Both the position numbers and the translations under genes were made by a program. Below are positions 11,484 through 21,820 of a DNA stretch of 64,000 nucleotides, piece by piece; within the stretch, counting starts at the first letter, position 1, and each line of letters begins with the position of its first letter. The stretch covers positions 198,247,511 through 198,311,510 of the forward strand of contig OY986437.1 of assembly GCA_963920525.1 (NCBI GenBank), written 5' to 3'. The notes under the pieces are model-generated. The model was not told where the DNA came from and made no database searches. It saw only the letters and a list, made by a program, of their open reading frames with translations. This DNA comes from Dichetophora obliterata. Lineage: Eukaryota > Arthropoda > Insecta > Diptera > Sciomyzidae.

Positions 11484-13688
11484 ATGCCTAAAACTCGGAA
11501 GGATTTGCTTTGCCCTGTATTTGGTGAACCACTTATATTAAATGTTAATGTGCTACCGACGTATTGTGATGTTATTAAATATTACCTGTGGATAAAAACG
11601 GATTTGCTTGAATTGAATAATGGAAAAGATCCTTCAATAAAGTATATATGTGAAATAATTGCAACTGATATCGAACAAATATGGAATAAAGCATCGATTC
11701 CAACGATTAGTCATCAACAAGTGGTTTCAAGATTGGTTTCGTATTACAACAAGTACAAGAGTATAAAAAAATTGCGCAATTACGCCAAGAAGCAACATTT
11801 TTTCAAGGATTCCCAAAAAAAGTTATTTGACATCGCAACATGTAAGTGTGCATCCAGAAAAGTATGTAAATGTATTACTAAAGTACCTGCTGCTGAGGAA
11901 AACTTTTTAAAGGACCAACGAAATGAGCGTAAAATGTATATTGGCTGTGTGGATAGAGTGACAACAAAATCTTTACGACGTAATGAAGTTAGAAAACGAA
12001 AGTATGATGAGTTTGTGGATAAAAATACTGCTACAAGTGCTTCTTCATCTATGCCAGTAGTACATTGGTCGTCCAGCAGTTATTCAAGTGGACCATCAGA
12101 ATCAGACGAAGATGATGTTTGTCTGAACGAAACATCAAGAAAATATCAAAAAGAAGAACAACAAAAAGAAAATAAGCAGATGAGAGATAAGTTGCCAAAT
12201 CTTGCTTTAGCATGTGACAGGACCGGAGTTTCAGATCGATCTGCAGCATTTATTGTTAACGCAGTAATGCTTGATTTAAATGTCATAGATGCCGAAAACT
12301 CATCAAGCGTAATAGACCGAAGTAAAATACGTCGAGAAAGGAAAAAAGTGCGCAAAGAGCTGAACTCTATAGGTTGCGAAAAAGTTCTAACGGCTATTTA
12401 TTTTGACGGTCGTAAAGACAAAACTTTAGTAATGACTACTAATGAAAATGCGTCACATAGGAAGACCATTACCGAAGAACATATCTCAATGATATCAGAG
12501 CCAAATTCTGAGTATATAGGTCATTTGTCGATAGATTCAGGAAAAGCAGCTAATATTCAAAAGAATATTGTTGGCTTTATGGAAGGAAAGTTTAAATTTC
12601 AGTCTTCTTTGGTGGCAATCGGATGTGATGGAACGGCTGTCAATACGGGACATAAAAATGGAGTTATAGCTTTATTAGAAAAACATCTGAACCGACCTTT
12701 ACAATGGTTTGTGTGTTTATTACACGCAAATGAATTACCACTGCGCCATTTGTTTTTAAGTCTCGATGGAACTACTACTGGTCCTAATAGCTTTTCCGGT
12801 GGTATAGGAAAAAAACTCGTCAAGTGCCTTGATTTTAAACCAGAAGCTTTTGAAGCGATTAGCACAGAATTGCCGGAAGTAAATACTAGTTTGCTAAGCA
12901 CTGATCAAAAGTACCTATATGAAATATGTTCCGCCATTTCGGCTGGTTTAGTTTCACCAAGTTTAGCTAGTAGAGACCCAGGAAAGTTAGCACACTCTAG
13001 ATGGTTAACTTGCGCCAATAGGATTCTTCGTTTGTATATTGGTACGGCTAAACCACCAGAAAACCTAAAGCAACTAGCGCTTTTCATTATGAAAGTGTAC
13101 GCACCAACATGGTTTGACATAAAGGCAAAGCCATCTTGTAAACACGGTCCAGTTCATGTTTTCAACATGGTTAAAAGAAGTTTATATTTAAGAGATGACC
13201 TTAAAAGTATTGTTTTAAAAACTATTCAAAGAAATTCATATTTCACACACCCAGAAAATATCTTGTTGGCTATGCTACAAGATGATGCTTCACAAATAAG
13301 GGAATTGGCTCTTCAAAGAGTGTTAGAAGTCAGAAAAGGAACTACCACAGAGAAAGTTCGCGAGTTCTGTCTTCCAGAGCTTCAAGTAAATGCGACAAAT
13401 TACTATGATTTAATAGACTGGGTGAATGTGAAAGTAACAGAACCACCAATGACTATGAAATATACTGATACAGAAATTGTAAAGATGGTCGGTTCGGAGA
13501 AAAACTTTGTTGAATTTGAAAAGTATCCTTGCCATACTCAAGCAGTAGAAAGGTGTGTCAAGCTCGTCACTGATGCTTCAATTTCTGTTTGTGGATTAGA
13601 AGCAAGAGATGGTTTCATTCGCTCCAGAATAAAAGCAAGGCAAGATATACCATTGTTTGAGACCAAATCGCAATTTTTCCAACAATGA
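11484..13688 (+). CDS. hAT-like transposase (734 aa, uninterrupted)
   Basis: This is an intron-free 734-codon gene centred in a TIR-bounded element. The N-terminal 230 residues are basic and include a Cys cluster (CKCASRKVCKC) that may bind DNA, then an acidic Ser-rich linker. The likely RNase H-like core shows Asp308 (YFDGR), Asp382 (IGCDGTAVNTG), a C-x2-H motif at 411-414 (WFVCLLH) and Glu689 (QAVERCVKLVT). From memory, Hermes has D180, D248 and E572; the spacings here (74 and 307 residues) are close to that, and the C-x2-H after the second Asp and the long insertion before the Glu also fit hAT. The sequence otherwise is not a textbook hAT: I recall only uncharacterised multicopy animal proteins with similar blocks (HSRWLTCANR, YPCHTQAVER). 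An AATAAA lies about 75 bp after the stop. The catalytic assignment is inference. Confidence 0.8.
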   Translation: MPKTRKDLLCPVFGEPLILNVNVLPTYCDVIKYYLWIKTDLLELNNGKDPSIKYICEIIATDIEQIWNKASIPTISHQQVVSRLVSYYNKYKSIKKLRNYAKKQHFFKDSQKKLFDIATCKCASRKVCKCITKVPAAEENFLKDQRNERKMYIGCVDRVTTKSLRRNEVRKRKYDEFVDKNTATSASSSMPVVHWSSSSYSSGPSESDEDDVCLNETSRKYQKEEQQKENKQMRDKLPNLALACDRTGVSDRSAAFIVNAVMLDLNVIDAENSSSVIDRSKIRRERKKVRKELNSIGCEKVLTAIYFDGRKDKTLVMTTNENASHRKTITEEHISMISEPNSEYIGHLSIDSGKAANIQKNIVGFMEGKFKFQSSLVAIGCDGTAVNTGHKNGVIALLEKHLNRPLQWFVCLLHANELPLRHLFLSLDGTTTGPNSFSGGIGKKLVKCLDFKPEAFEAISTELPEVNTSLLSTDQKYLYEICSAISAGLVSPSLASRDPGKLAHSRWLTCANRILRLYIGTAKPPENLKQLALFIMKVYAPTWFDIKAKPSCKHGPVHVFNMVKRSLYLRDDLKSIVLKTIQRNSYFTHPENILLAMLQDDASQIRELALQRVLEVRKGTTTEKVREFCLPELQVNATNYYDLIDWVNVKVTEPPMTMKYTDTEIVKMVGSEKNFVEFEKYPCHTQAVERCVKLVTDASISVCGLEARDGFIRSRIKARQDIPLFETKSQFFQQ

Positions 13689-13762
13689 GACTTCTAAAAA
13701 TGACAACAACATTTTTTTTCTTTATTTTAATAATACTCATTTATATTTAATGTGCTTTATAT

Positions 13763-13772
13763 AATAAATAAA
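13763..13772 (+). terminator. polyadenylation signal of the hAT-like transposase gene
   Basis: Overlapping AATAAATAAA lies about 75 bp downstream of the transposase stop codon and inside the right end of the element, the expected place for 3' end formation. Confidence 0.5.
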
Positions 13773-13992
13773 AGACTGAAACAATTTGATTGAACTTAAT
13801 ATAAACCTATTTTAAACCAAATTACTTTTATTTCAATAAATGGTCGAATTCAAAAACTAAAGTCATATGCGCCACCTCAAGACCTTGACCTAGGAAGCTA
13901 AAATTTTTTTTAGGTATGTTTAAGGCTATGGATCATCGATTCATAGTACAGGAAAAACAAAATTTGAAGAAAAAAAACTTCACCCCACCCTA

Positions 13993-14000
13993 ATGTACAT
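13993..14000 (+). repeat. right 8-bp target-site duplication of hAT-like element
   Basis: ATGTACAT directly follows the right TIR and is identical to 10654-10661. Confidence 0.7.
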
Positions 14001-14562
14001 CCAAAAAAACGTTTTCTAAAAAACGAAAAGCAGACAAAAAACTTTCTTGTATCTAAAGAAGTGCAAAAATTACAGGTGGTAAGTAATAAGACCCTTCACA
14101 TTTTTTTTTTCAATCTCTCCAACTTTGACCTTGATTTGTTTAAACCATTGCTAGTCATTGTACATTTCAAGTTTCTATACCTTGACAGTCATATTAAAAA
14201 AGCTGTAAATCCAATAAGAACAGAATTTTTCCAGGGTTTGTTTTTGTTTTGCATTATGTGATGTATGATGCTTAATAAATGTGAGAAAATATATTTCGCA
14301 AAAACTGAAAATACTCGATTTGCACAGAAAACATCGGTATTTTTATAATTTCAATAAGTTTGGACAGCAACAATTACTTTTGTGAACATTAGGCTAGTTA
14401 TAAAAGCAGTGTACTTGCTAAGGTACAATGGCTGGTACCATAGTATTTTTTCTTAGAATTTATATGGCGTTTGAAAGCATCAAACCATCAAACCATCAAG
14501 TTTTTATGGCAAATAATTTGAAAACTTGAGCAGCGATTTGGATTTTGTGCAAACGTCTTCAA

Positions 14563-14925
14563 ACTATAATCGACGTTGCAGTTTTTCCACCAGATCTAGA
14601 TTGCAATACGGATGAGGATGAATGTGATGCTGAGGATCTTTACGCCAATATTATGTCACGAGATGTTCCAGGAGAAGTAGAGGTATTTTGCGGTAGCTAT
14701 AGCGAATAACCTACCTCTTCAGGAGCTGAGTCGCAAAACTCAGCATTAATTGTAAAGGAGGTTCCTAGTGTAGCAACTACAGCTGGAAATAATTTTTCGA
14801 AAATAATTGGGAAACCGCTTCGTTGCCGTTAATGTCACAACCGAACAAAATGGTCTAACGAGCAATGCGATGTAGCACTGTGCGTCGAAAAAGAATTCTT
14901 AAATTTTTTTCATTTAAATAAATGA
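14563..14925 (+). pseudogene. piggyBac-type transposase relic (N-terminus joined to C-terminus)
   Basis: Reading one frame gives an acidic N-terminal piece (DVAVFPPDLDCNTDEDECD) typical of piggyBac-like proteins. After an in-frame stop at about 14707 comes a linker and then a C-terminal cysteine-rich piece (CHNRTKWSNEQCDVALCVE) that matches the C-x2-C...C-x2-C zinc-binding tail of piggyBac transposases. Another stop replaces a residue in this tail. The DDD catalytic core (normally several hundred residues) is absent, so this is an internally deleted, dead copy. Short inverted words GTACAATGGCT (about 14422) and AGCCATTGTATC (about 14948) flank it and may be remnants of the element ends. Confidence 0.65.
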
Positions 14926-17900
14926 GCATATTTTTTGACTTTCATTGAGCCATTGTATCTGCTGGAATACAGGCTAAAAACCTACTGAAAATATTTTTTT
15001 TTATTTTTGCATATATTTATGTCGCTTATTTTTTTGATTTTAATGATATATATACAATAAATTTGGATGAATAATAATTATTTTTTGTAAATATTTTGTA
15101 TTTTGTTGTGTCCGGTACACTTTTAAAAAAATGTATTGCGTTAATGACAGTAAGATTCTCCGCAAGTATTTTGAACGCAACCGCTTGGATAAAAATGGAA
15201 ACTGCCATTTTATTTTGACTGCGCTTACAGTACATTGCGTAGTAACCAGTTAAACACCAACCCAAGAGTTTTCTGCAACCAAACTGGACACCAGAATAAG
15301 CATTAATTTCGTTTAAAGAATTGTAATAAGCGTTTCAAAAGTGGATACACTATGTAAATATATGTCTGTATCTTATTACAATATATTGTAAAATAATAAT
15401 TTGCTTTATTTAATATAGTCTGATTTTATTGTCTTTGTAACTCAGTCCAATTACACACATATTTGTTCCTAAATCATGCAGATTTATCGAATGTATTTTC
15501 TGCCTTTAATTCTTCTAGCACTTTTGTTTAATTTTCATATAACATATATGATTGGAAAGTTTTCTAATAATAAATGTATTGAATGTAATATTTAATTGGG
15601 AATATGCATTTTTTTTCATTGTGTACTTTTTAAAAAATTTTAATATAGGGAAAATTTTTCCAGCAGCGAAGCATAGCAAAGTAAATTTGAAAACTGATTT
15701 TTGCATTTTATTATAAATGCCAAATGGTAACAACTCTGCAACTAAGTGGCTAATAATAATAATAATGGTGTAAAATGTGATGTAGCAGCAAAGTAAACGT
15801 TAAAAAAATAAACAAAAAACACACTGAAGCCTAACCTAATTTTTTGTGTAAGGAACACGCCTTAAAATAGTTGGCTAAGTTGAAATTGTTACACTTAGCC
15901 TTAAATGTTGGCTTATAGACAACAACGACGACAACTAATTTGCAACAACTAAAGTAGCAGCAATATGAGCAAACAAAAAATAAACAACTCACAACTAACA
16001 ATAAAAACATATGCTTTGTGTGCACAATAAAATTTAAAATTTTCACTTTCAATTGAAGTTAAAAACTACAAAAATAACACAAAAAAACAATGTAACAAAT
16101 AAAATACGGAATCGGAAGACGGAATGGTTGTTGAGCACATACAACAACAACAACATCAACCACAACAAAACCAACAGCGAAACAAGCACATGTGCCAACG
16201 AGTTGCAACGCAGAGTGTTGCATTCACATTTATTATTGAGTGTTTCTTTGTGTGCTTCTGTGAAAAGTCTACAGCTTTTGAAGTATGTTTTTGTTTTTTG
16301 CAAACTTTTTCAAAATAATATTATTTTAACATGCAATTGTAAAATTTTATTAAATGCAACAAGTTCCAGTTTTTTGTACGCATTTTTCATTTTTATTATG
16401 CTTCATTTTAATTTCATAGTCTTAATGTTATGCCTAAGTTCTTTCGTGCTGCTGTTGGTTTCTTTTTTTATATGATTTTAATATTTAGATATTATTTTGA
16501 AATTTCGAGATATAATATTTAAAACCGCTGTGTTGACAGCTAAACGGGTTGCTTAAATAATTATTAGCTTGGGGCGCTGTTGAGTCTTGTATTAAACATA
16601 AGGAAATTGTTAAAAAGTTGATAAATGTTGCATGCAACTAGTAATTGTGTCACAAGAGATTAAGTACAAAATAAGCAATTTTGTTGAATGTATGAAGAAA
16701 AAAATTAAAAAATATATTTTTATGTAAACTTTTTTTATCATAAATGTCTTTATATTTCAAATAATGCTGTGTTAGCAAAAAAAAAAAATAAAAATTTTCT
16801 GTATGGTTTTTCTGTGAAATGTTTGCTGAATTCGGGGTAAAAATAAAATCGATTAAACAGCGACCAAACAGCGGTCAAAAAAGGGCCGCAAATGGTTAAA
16901 AAATAATCAAGAAAGCTAAATAGTCTGAAATAGTCTGGACAGTGGACAAATACGGGTCGAACAGTGGCCGTTTTCAAACAATATTCTATTATCTTATCAA
17001 TTTCGTCTTCGAGCTTATGCCCAGACAAAATTATATGAGTGTGCTTCTTTTATCGTGTCGCTTGTGGGCAAAGAGCTTTCTCTGTCTCCATGTATTTGTT
17101 ATGTCAAGCATAGAATGCTGTCTGCTTGTTAGTGCTAGAATGTTCACCTACGAGCGGATTAATATTAATTATAAAGAAAATCTTATAGGCAATAATATGT
17201 ATCACTGTGCGATAATTTCGGGGTTTTCCAGAGTTACTTCAAATGCCTCAATTATTTTCGGCAGTGGGTGTCTCATTAAAGATACCAACAAAACTTTAAT
17301 AAAGGACTATCAAGATGAAAGTTTATGATTTATTCAGACATTTAAATTTAACCTCCATCTTCTAAACTGTATGAAACTTCGACGTGAGACCCTCAACGAA
17401 GTTGTTGCAAAAATGGATTACATTGGTATTTGTTTAAAAATTTGTACCATCAGTGTCCCTTAAATTTATCTTAAGGGAATCAAATACCTCAAAGTACAAA
17501 AAGCAACAAAACATAATTTACATATATCTATGTATATGTTAAAAAAATCACAGTATAGAGTGTATACACACTGCCGGCTTTATTGGAGTGCGCCGGGGTC
17601 TATTCGGCGCTGTGCGCGCACTCTTAACCACATAATTTTAAAAAAATATATCTATAGATATAAATAAAAACTTATTTCAGCGTATTACCTTTTATGAACT
17701 TATCTTGTAGGAGTGAGAATAAGTTTTTACCGTTTATCTACCGCGACCTAAAATATTTTTGCTTGACTTGTCGTATTCCTCACTGAGGCGAAAGAGAGAC
17801 GCACTCAGCGACAGGCTAGAGATATCAACTTGTACTAGGCTCATTGCATACTTTCCTATCTCTGCTCTATTTTACTCAAAATTTGTATTTTTTGTAAAGT

Positions 17901-18120
17901 TTGAGATGTTTATAATACCATATAAAAATATTGAAACGATTATATTTTAGTTTCTTATAAAAAAATCATTCCGAAACAAACCTTGAAACATCGGTAGAAC
18001 ATCGGACTATATCCTTAATTCAACACAATTATTCAAAGTTATTTGCAATTTAGTTTGTACAAGATAAATGTGCAGCTTTTAAAATATAACAATCTGCTTA
18101 AAAATAGAAATCTAAATATA
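14926..18120. other. AT-rich non-coding stretch
   Basis: No recognisable gene. It contains a short (TAA)n run near 15751-15766, a CAA/CAACAACAA-rich segment at 16130-16170, and a conspicuous GC-rich island at about 17567-17632. Open frames of 128 and 140 codons (16942-17328, 16053-16475) lack recognisable domains and look like chance frames. Confidence 0.5.
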
Positions 18121-18124
18121 GTTT

Positions 18125-18307
18125 TAATAATACAAGTACAAAACGAGTTTACGTAGTACTAGCATACAACTGGTTTCAAAGAGACTAGAAAAAAACGAAT
18201 ACTAGCATATAACTAGTAGGAAAACTACTAGAATTGAACTGGCTAAAATAATACTAATATGAAAGTATTTAACTAGTATTTAACTAGTTAAAAATATACT
18301 TTCTTAA
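18125..18307. repeat. ACTAGT-rich repeat, left part
   Basis: Variants of AACTAGTATTTAACTAGT recur every 20-40 bp. The same repeat resumes at 19613-19885 after the LINE fragment, so the LINE probably inserted into it. Confidence 0.6.
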
Positions 18308-19612
18308 AATACTTCTTCCCATACTCTTACCTTATATCACTAACATTTTCAACACAATCTTAACCACTTCAAGTTTTCCCATCAGCTGGAAGGTAGCTAA
18401 AATTATACCTGTTCCAAAAAATTGCAACGAATTCCGCCCGATTGCTATATTACCTTACCTTTCCAAGGCTCTGGAGCTCCTAATTTACCAACAAACTAAT
18501 CAATTTGTTCTTGATAATAAGTAATAGACAGTCAGGCTTTAGAGCTCAGCGAGGCTGTGTAACAGCACGAATAGATGTTGTTGAAGATATTCGTTCAGCC
18601 CTAGATGATAATAAGATTATATAATAAAATTCTCTAACGTCCACACTTCTACCTATCTCACGTGGTGTTCCTCAAGAATCAGTCCTTGGGCCACTTCTGT
18701 TCTCCATGTACATAAATGATTTACCTAGGATTATACAAAACTGTAGGACTCATTTGTATGCAGACGATATGCAGTTGTATGCAGGCTGTTGTAGCGATTC
18801 TGTATCAAATTGTGTATCTAACATTAATACCGATCTAAGTCTCATTAACAGATGCGCCGGGGAGAATGGTTTGAGCCTTAACCCAAATAAGTCGAAGTGC
18901 TTAGTTATTACAAAAAGAATAATAGACATTGCAAACTATCCAAATATACTACTAAACAACTTACCAATACAGTTTGTAAATTCTGCTAAAAATCTTGGTA
19001 TTATTTTTAATCGAACCTTAACTTGGAACGCAAACATTTTTGTACTGTTGGAAGAATATATTGCGTGTACTGTGGATCACTCAGTTCTTCAATCCATTGC
19101 GAATTAGGTCACTTCTAGCTAAGACTTATCTTCTCCCTACTCTCCTCTATGGATGTCAGTTGTGACGACATTTTTGCCTTACATCGGAAAGACAATTCTA
19201 TATCTATGCTATACGTCTTTGGAACTCGTTACCCACTGAACTTAGATCTATCCAAAATACATATAAATAAATATAAAAATAAATTAAATTTATATTTTTC
19301 CTCGTTGCAATGAAATAAAATCTTATTCACTTTCTTTTAACAAAATCTTATTCACTTTCTTTTATTTTATTTTTATATTATTTGTTTTTATTTTCAGCAC
19401 TTTTAATTTTTTTTTTATCTGTTCTCATTCTAAACATTAATTTATATTGCTACAGTGTCACTGCTATATTCAATTTATTTTTATTCTTTAGTTATAAGCA
19501 AAATTATTTTTCATTATAAGCTAAATCAATATATGAAGCTAGTACTATAGTCATAAGGTTTCTTTGTTGAATCTTGTTGTACTAGCTTGTCGCAATTCAA
19601 TAAATACAAATA
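18308..19612 (+). pseudogene. 5'-truncated, internally deleted LINE reverse transcriptase
   Basis: Translated pieces match the reverse transcriptase of Jockey-like non-LTR retrotransposons. Seen in order are the finger region (KVAKIIPVPK, then EFRPIAILPYLSKALE), QSGFRAQRGC after a stop at about 18522, then a jump to [20 protein letters not shown]. The YADD catalytic box is at 18757-18768, followed by [13 protein letters not shown] and a C-terminal LWNSLPTELRS (about 19212). About 80 codons containing the first catalytic Asp (normally near FSKAFDTV) are deleted near 18625. The 3' end runs into AATACAAATACAAATAC, a tail typical of such LINEs. It is non-functional. Confidence 0.8.
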
Positions 19613-19885
19613 CAAATACTAGCACAAAGGTGGCTCAAATCATACCAGTAAAAAGCCTAATATTAATTATACTAGTATTTTACTGGTTTAAAAGTCACTA
19701 CAATCACAACTAGTTCAAATTATGCCAGTAAAAATACTACCTCAATTCATATCGAGAATAGGAAAATTGTCTTTTCCTATGACATCAACACAGGAAAATA
19801 ACAAGTTTGCACAATGTAAAAAACATGTGAGCTAAACTAGTACTGGTATTTTTTGACCTAGTACATTTACTAGTATTTTAACTAG
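19613..19885. repeat. ACTAGT-rich repeat, right part
   Basis: Continuation of the repeat seen at 18125-18307, with words ATACTAGTATTTTACTGG and TACTAGTATTTTAACTAG. It ends near TTGGCTACACAGCAGGG. Confidence 0.55.
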
Positions 19886-20266
19886 TTGGCTACACAGCAG
19901 GGTAGTGTTCTTGTCAGATTTCGTCATTGTTATTTGTTCGTCGAAGTAATAACATCACTCGCAAAAAAAAAACTGACTTCCAATGTAAAATTTATAAATT
20001 TTTAAATATATTAATCAATTTTTTTTCTCAACCCACAGTTTGTGCGTCTTCTTTTTCTAATATTTCTTTTGCTCTTTTCTTAATTTTCTTCAAGAATTTC
20101 ACTAAAGACCGTGTCTATCGCGTACGTCTTTACTATTGAGAGATTGCACAAATATTATGTTTGATATGGTACACAATTGAAAATAACTTTTTTTATTATA
20201 ATTAAATACAAAAGGTCGCCAAATGCATGACTTGCCCGGGGCACCTAGATGGGTAAGGCCGACACT

Positions 20267-21820
20267 GTGTTTACAGTACAGAAATGAAACTTGGTAAGCA
20301 TTAAAAATAAATTACCAAATTTTAGTCTAATACGATCAAAACCGTCTAAATATAAAATTTTTATTGATTTGTGGGCGGCAAAAGGGGGTGTGACAAAAAT
20401 TGTCCTAAGCTATCTCATACTCGAAACAAATCGACTGCCAAAATTTCAGTTCAATTCAAGTTATTCCTGGTTTCTTTGAAAAGTGGGCGTAACTATAAGG
20501 TGACAATGCTCATTTTTAGTAAAGTGTCCGAAAGTAAGCATATCAACTAAATTACCAAATTTTAGTCTAATACGATTAGTGCCGTAGATAGTTTTTGGTT
20601 GTGGGATGGGGGTTCTTAAAAAATATATTATAACCTTAAAAAAGTATACTCTTGAAAACCATAATACATGACTGCATTGTGTAACGGAATGTCATGTTTC
20701 ACAGCCTTACTTTGTTGAAATGCAAAAAAACGGTATGTAGGTAAAAAAAATTATGGGCTTGTTGAATTGAATCTATACGCCACCGTATTTCTGAATGCTA
20801 CACATGTCACTTTATCTCTAGTAATTTTTGACCAATTTACAAAAATTAAACAATAAACTAAATCAAATTTTGATACCTTTCTTGAGAAAAAGAAAAATAT
20901 TTGGCATTACATAAAAATTTGGATTCGTGCTTAACTTAATATTAGAATCACCTCACAATAACGTGAGATATTTGGTAATGTTTCCATAGCTCAGGGGGGT
21001 CCAGACACGTGAACCTTCCCATATCTACGCCACTGAATACGATCAAAATCATCCGAAATATAGAATTTTTATTGATTTGTGAGAGGTAAAAGGGGGTGTG
21101 GTAAAAAAATTGTAATAAACTATCTCGTACTAGAAACAAATCGACTGCCACAATGTCAGCGCAATCGGCTTAGTAGTAAATTTGATTGATTAATCAAAAA
21201 GTGGGCTTGGCTAAAGAGCTACCACGCCCATTTTTAGCACTAAATTACAAAATTTTAGTCTTATATGATCAAAACTGCCTGAAATATAAAATTTTCACTC
21301 ATTTGTGGGCGGAAACCAATTTTTAGTACAGTTGTTGACAGTAACCATACAAATTAAATTACCAAATTTAAGTCTTTTATGACCAAAACCGTCTTAAATA
21401 AAGCATTTTTATTGATTTGTGGGCGGTAAAAGGGGCTGTGGGCACCCATTGTTAGCACAGTTGCCATACAAACTAAATTACCAAATTTTAGTCTAATACG
21501 ATCAAAACCGTGCGAAATATAGCATTTTTATTCATTTGTGGGAGGTAAAAGGGGGTGTTGCAAAAAATTTCTCTAAGCTATCTCTCACACACCTACACTC
21601 TATCTGTCACCTTTCTGGGGGTTCCAATACAAACATCACAAAAAAATAACCTGCAGCCCCACACAAAGTATCTGCAGGTCAGCAGAAGTCAATCGTATCT
21701 GCAGAGGCAGAAAATTTTTTGTGACGAGGCTCGAATCATGACAAAATTAAAAAAAATTTCGTTACGAGAATCGAAAAATTTTACTCTCAACAAACCGCCA
21801 CCTATAAAGTTTCACTCAGT
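20267..21820. repeat. degenerate tandem array inside a dispersed element (family shared with 56.6 and 59.1 kb)
   Basis: The unit landmark AATTACCAAATTTTAGTCTA recurs near 20307, 20549, 21243, 21353 and 21474. It is followed by TACGATCAAAACCGT, then TTTTTATTGATTTGTGGGCGG and AAAAGGGGGTGTG. The spacing is about 110-240 bp. The block starts with TTTACAGTACAGAAATGAAA and ends with CACCTATAAAGTTTCACTC. The same start occurs at 56590 and the same ending at 59715-59732, so the array is probably the interior of a dispersed repeat with GAARTGAAACTTC-type inverted ends. Confidence 0.6.
20577..21035. mobile_element. hAT MITE inserted in the tandem array
   Basis: Ends are TAGTGCCGTAGATAG and, inverted, CAGTGGCGTAGATATGG. 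CAGTGGCGTAG is a very common hAT terminus. AATACGAT occurs immediately outside both ends (20569-20576 and 21036-21043), a perfect 8-bp duplication that is itself part of the array unit. The 459-bp interior is AT-rich and non-coding. The insertion is therefore younger than the array unit it splits. Confidence 0.8.

Larger units (their letters stand above)
10662..13992 (+). mobile_element. complete hAT-like DNA transposon
   Basis: The 3331-bp element starts TAGGGTGGAGTGA and ends with the near-inverse TCACCCCACCCTA. A subterminal inverted pair, GAGGTGGCGCA, lies at about 10787 and its complement TGCGCCACCTC at about 13867. ATGTACAT flanks both sides. Ends of the type YARRG and 8-bp duplications are hAT hallmarks. 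It carries one long intron-free transposase gene with no visible break, so of all elements in the window this one looks closest to a potentially autonomous copy. Confidence 0.75.

Noticed and set aside
16053..16475. 140-codon plus-strand frame
   Set aside because: Asn- and Leu-rich translation of CAA and T-rich sequence with no domain, and overlapping frames on the other strand of similar length.
16942..17328. 128-codon plus-strand frame
   Set aside because: No recognisable motif; starts at a GTG; no supporting splice or promoter context.
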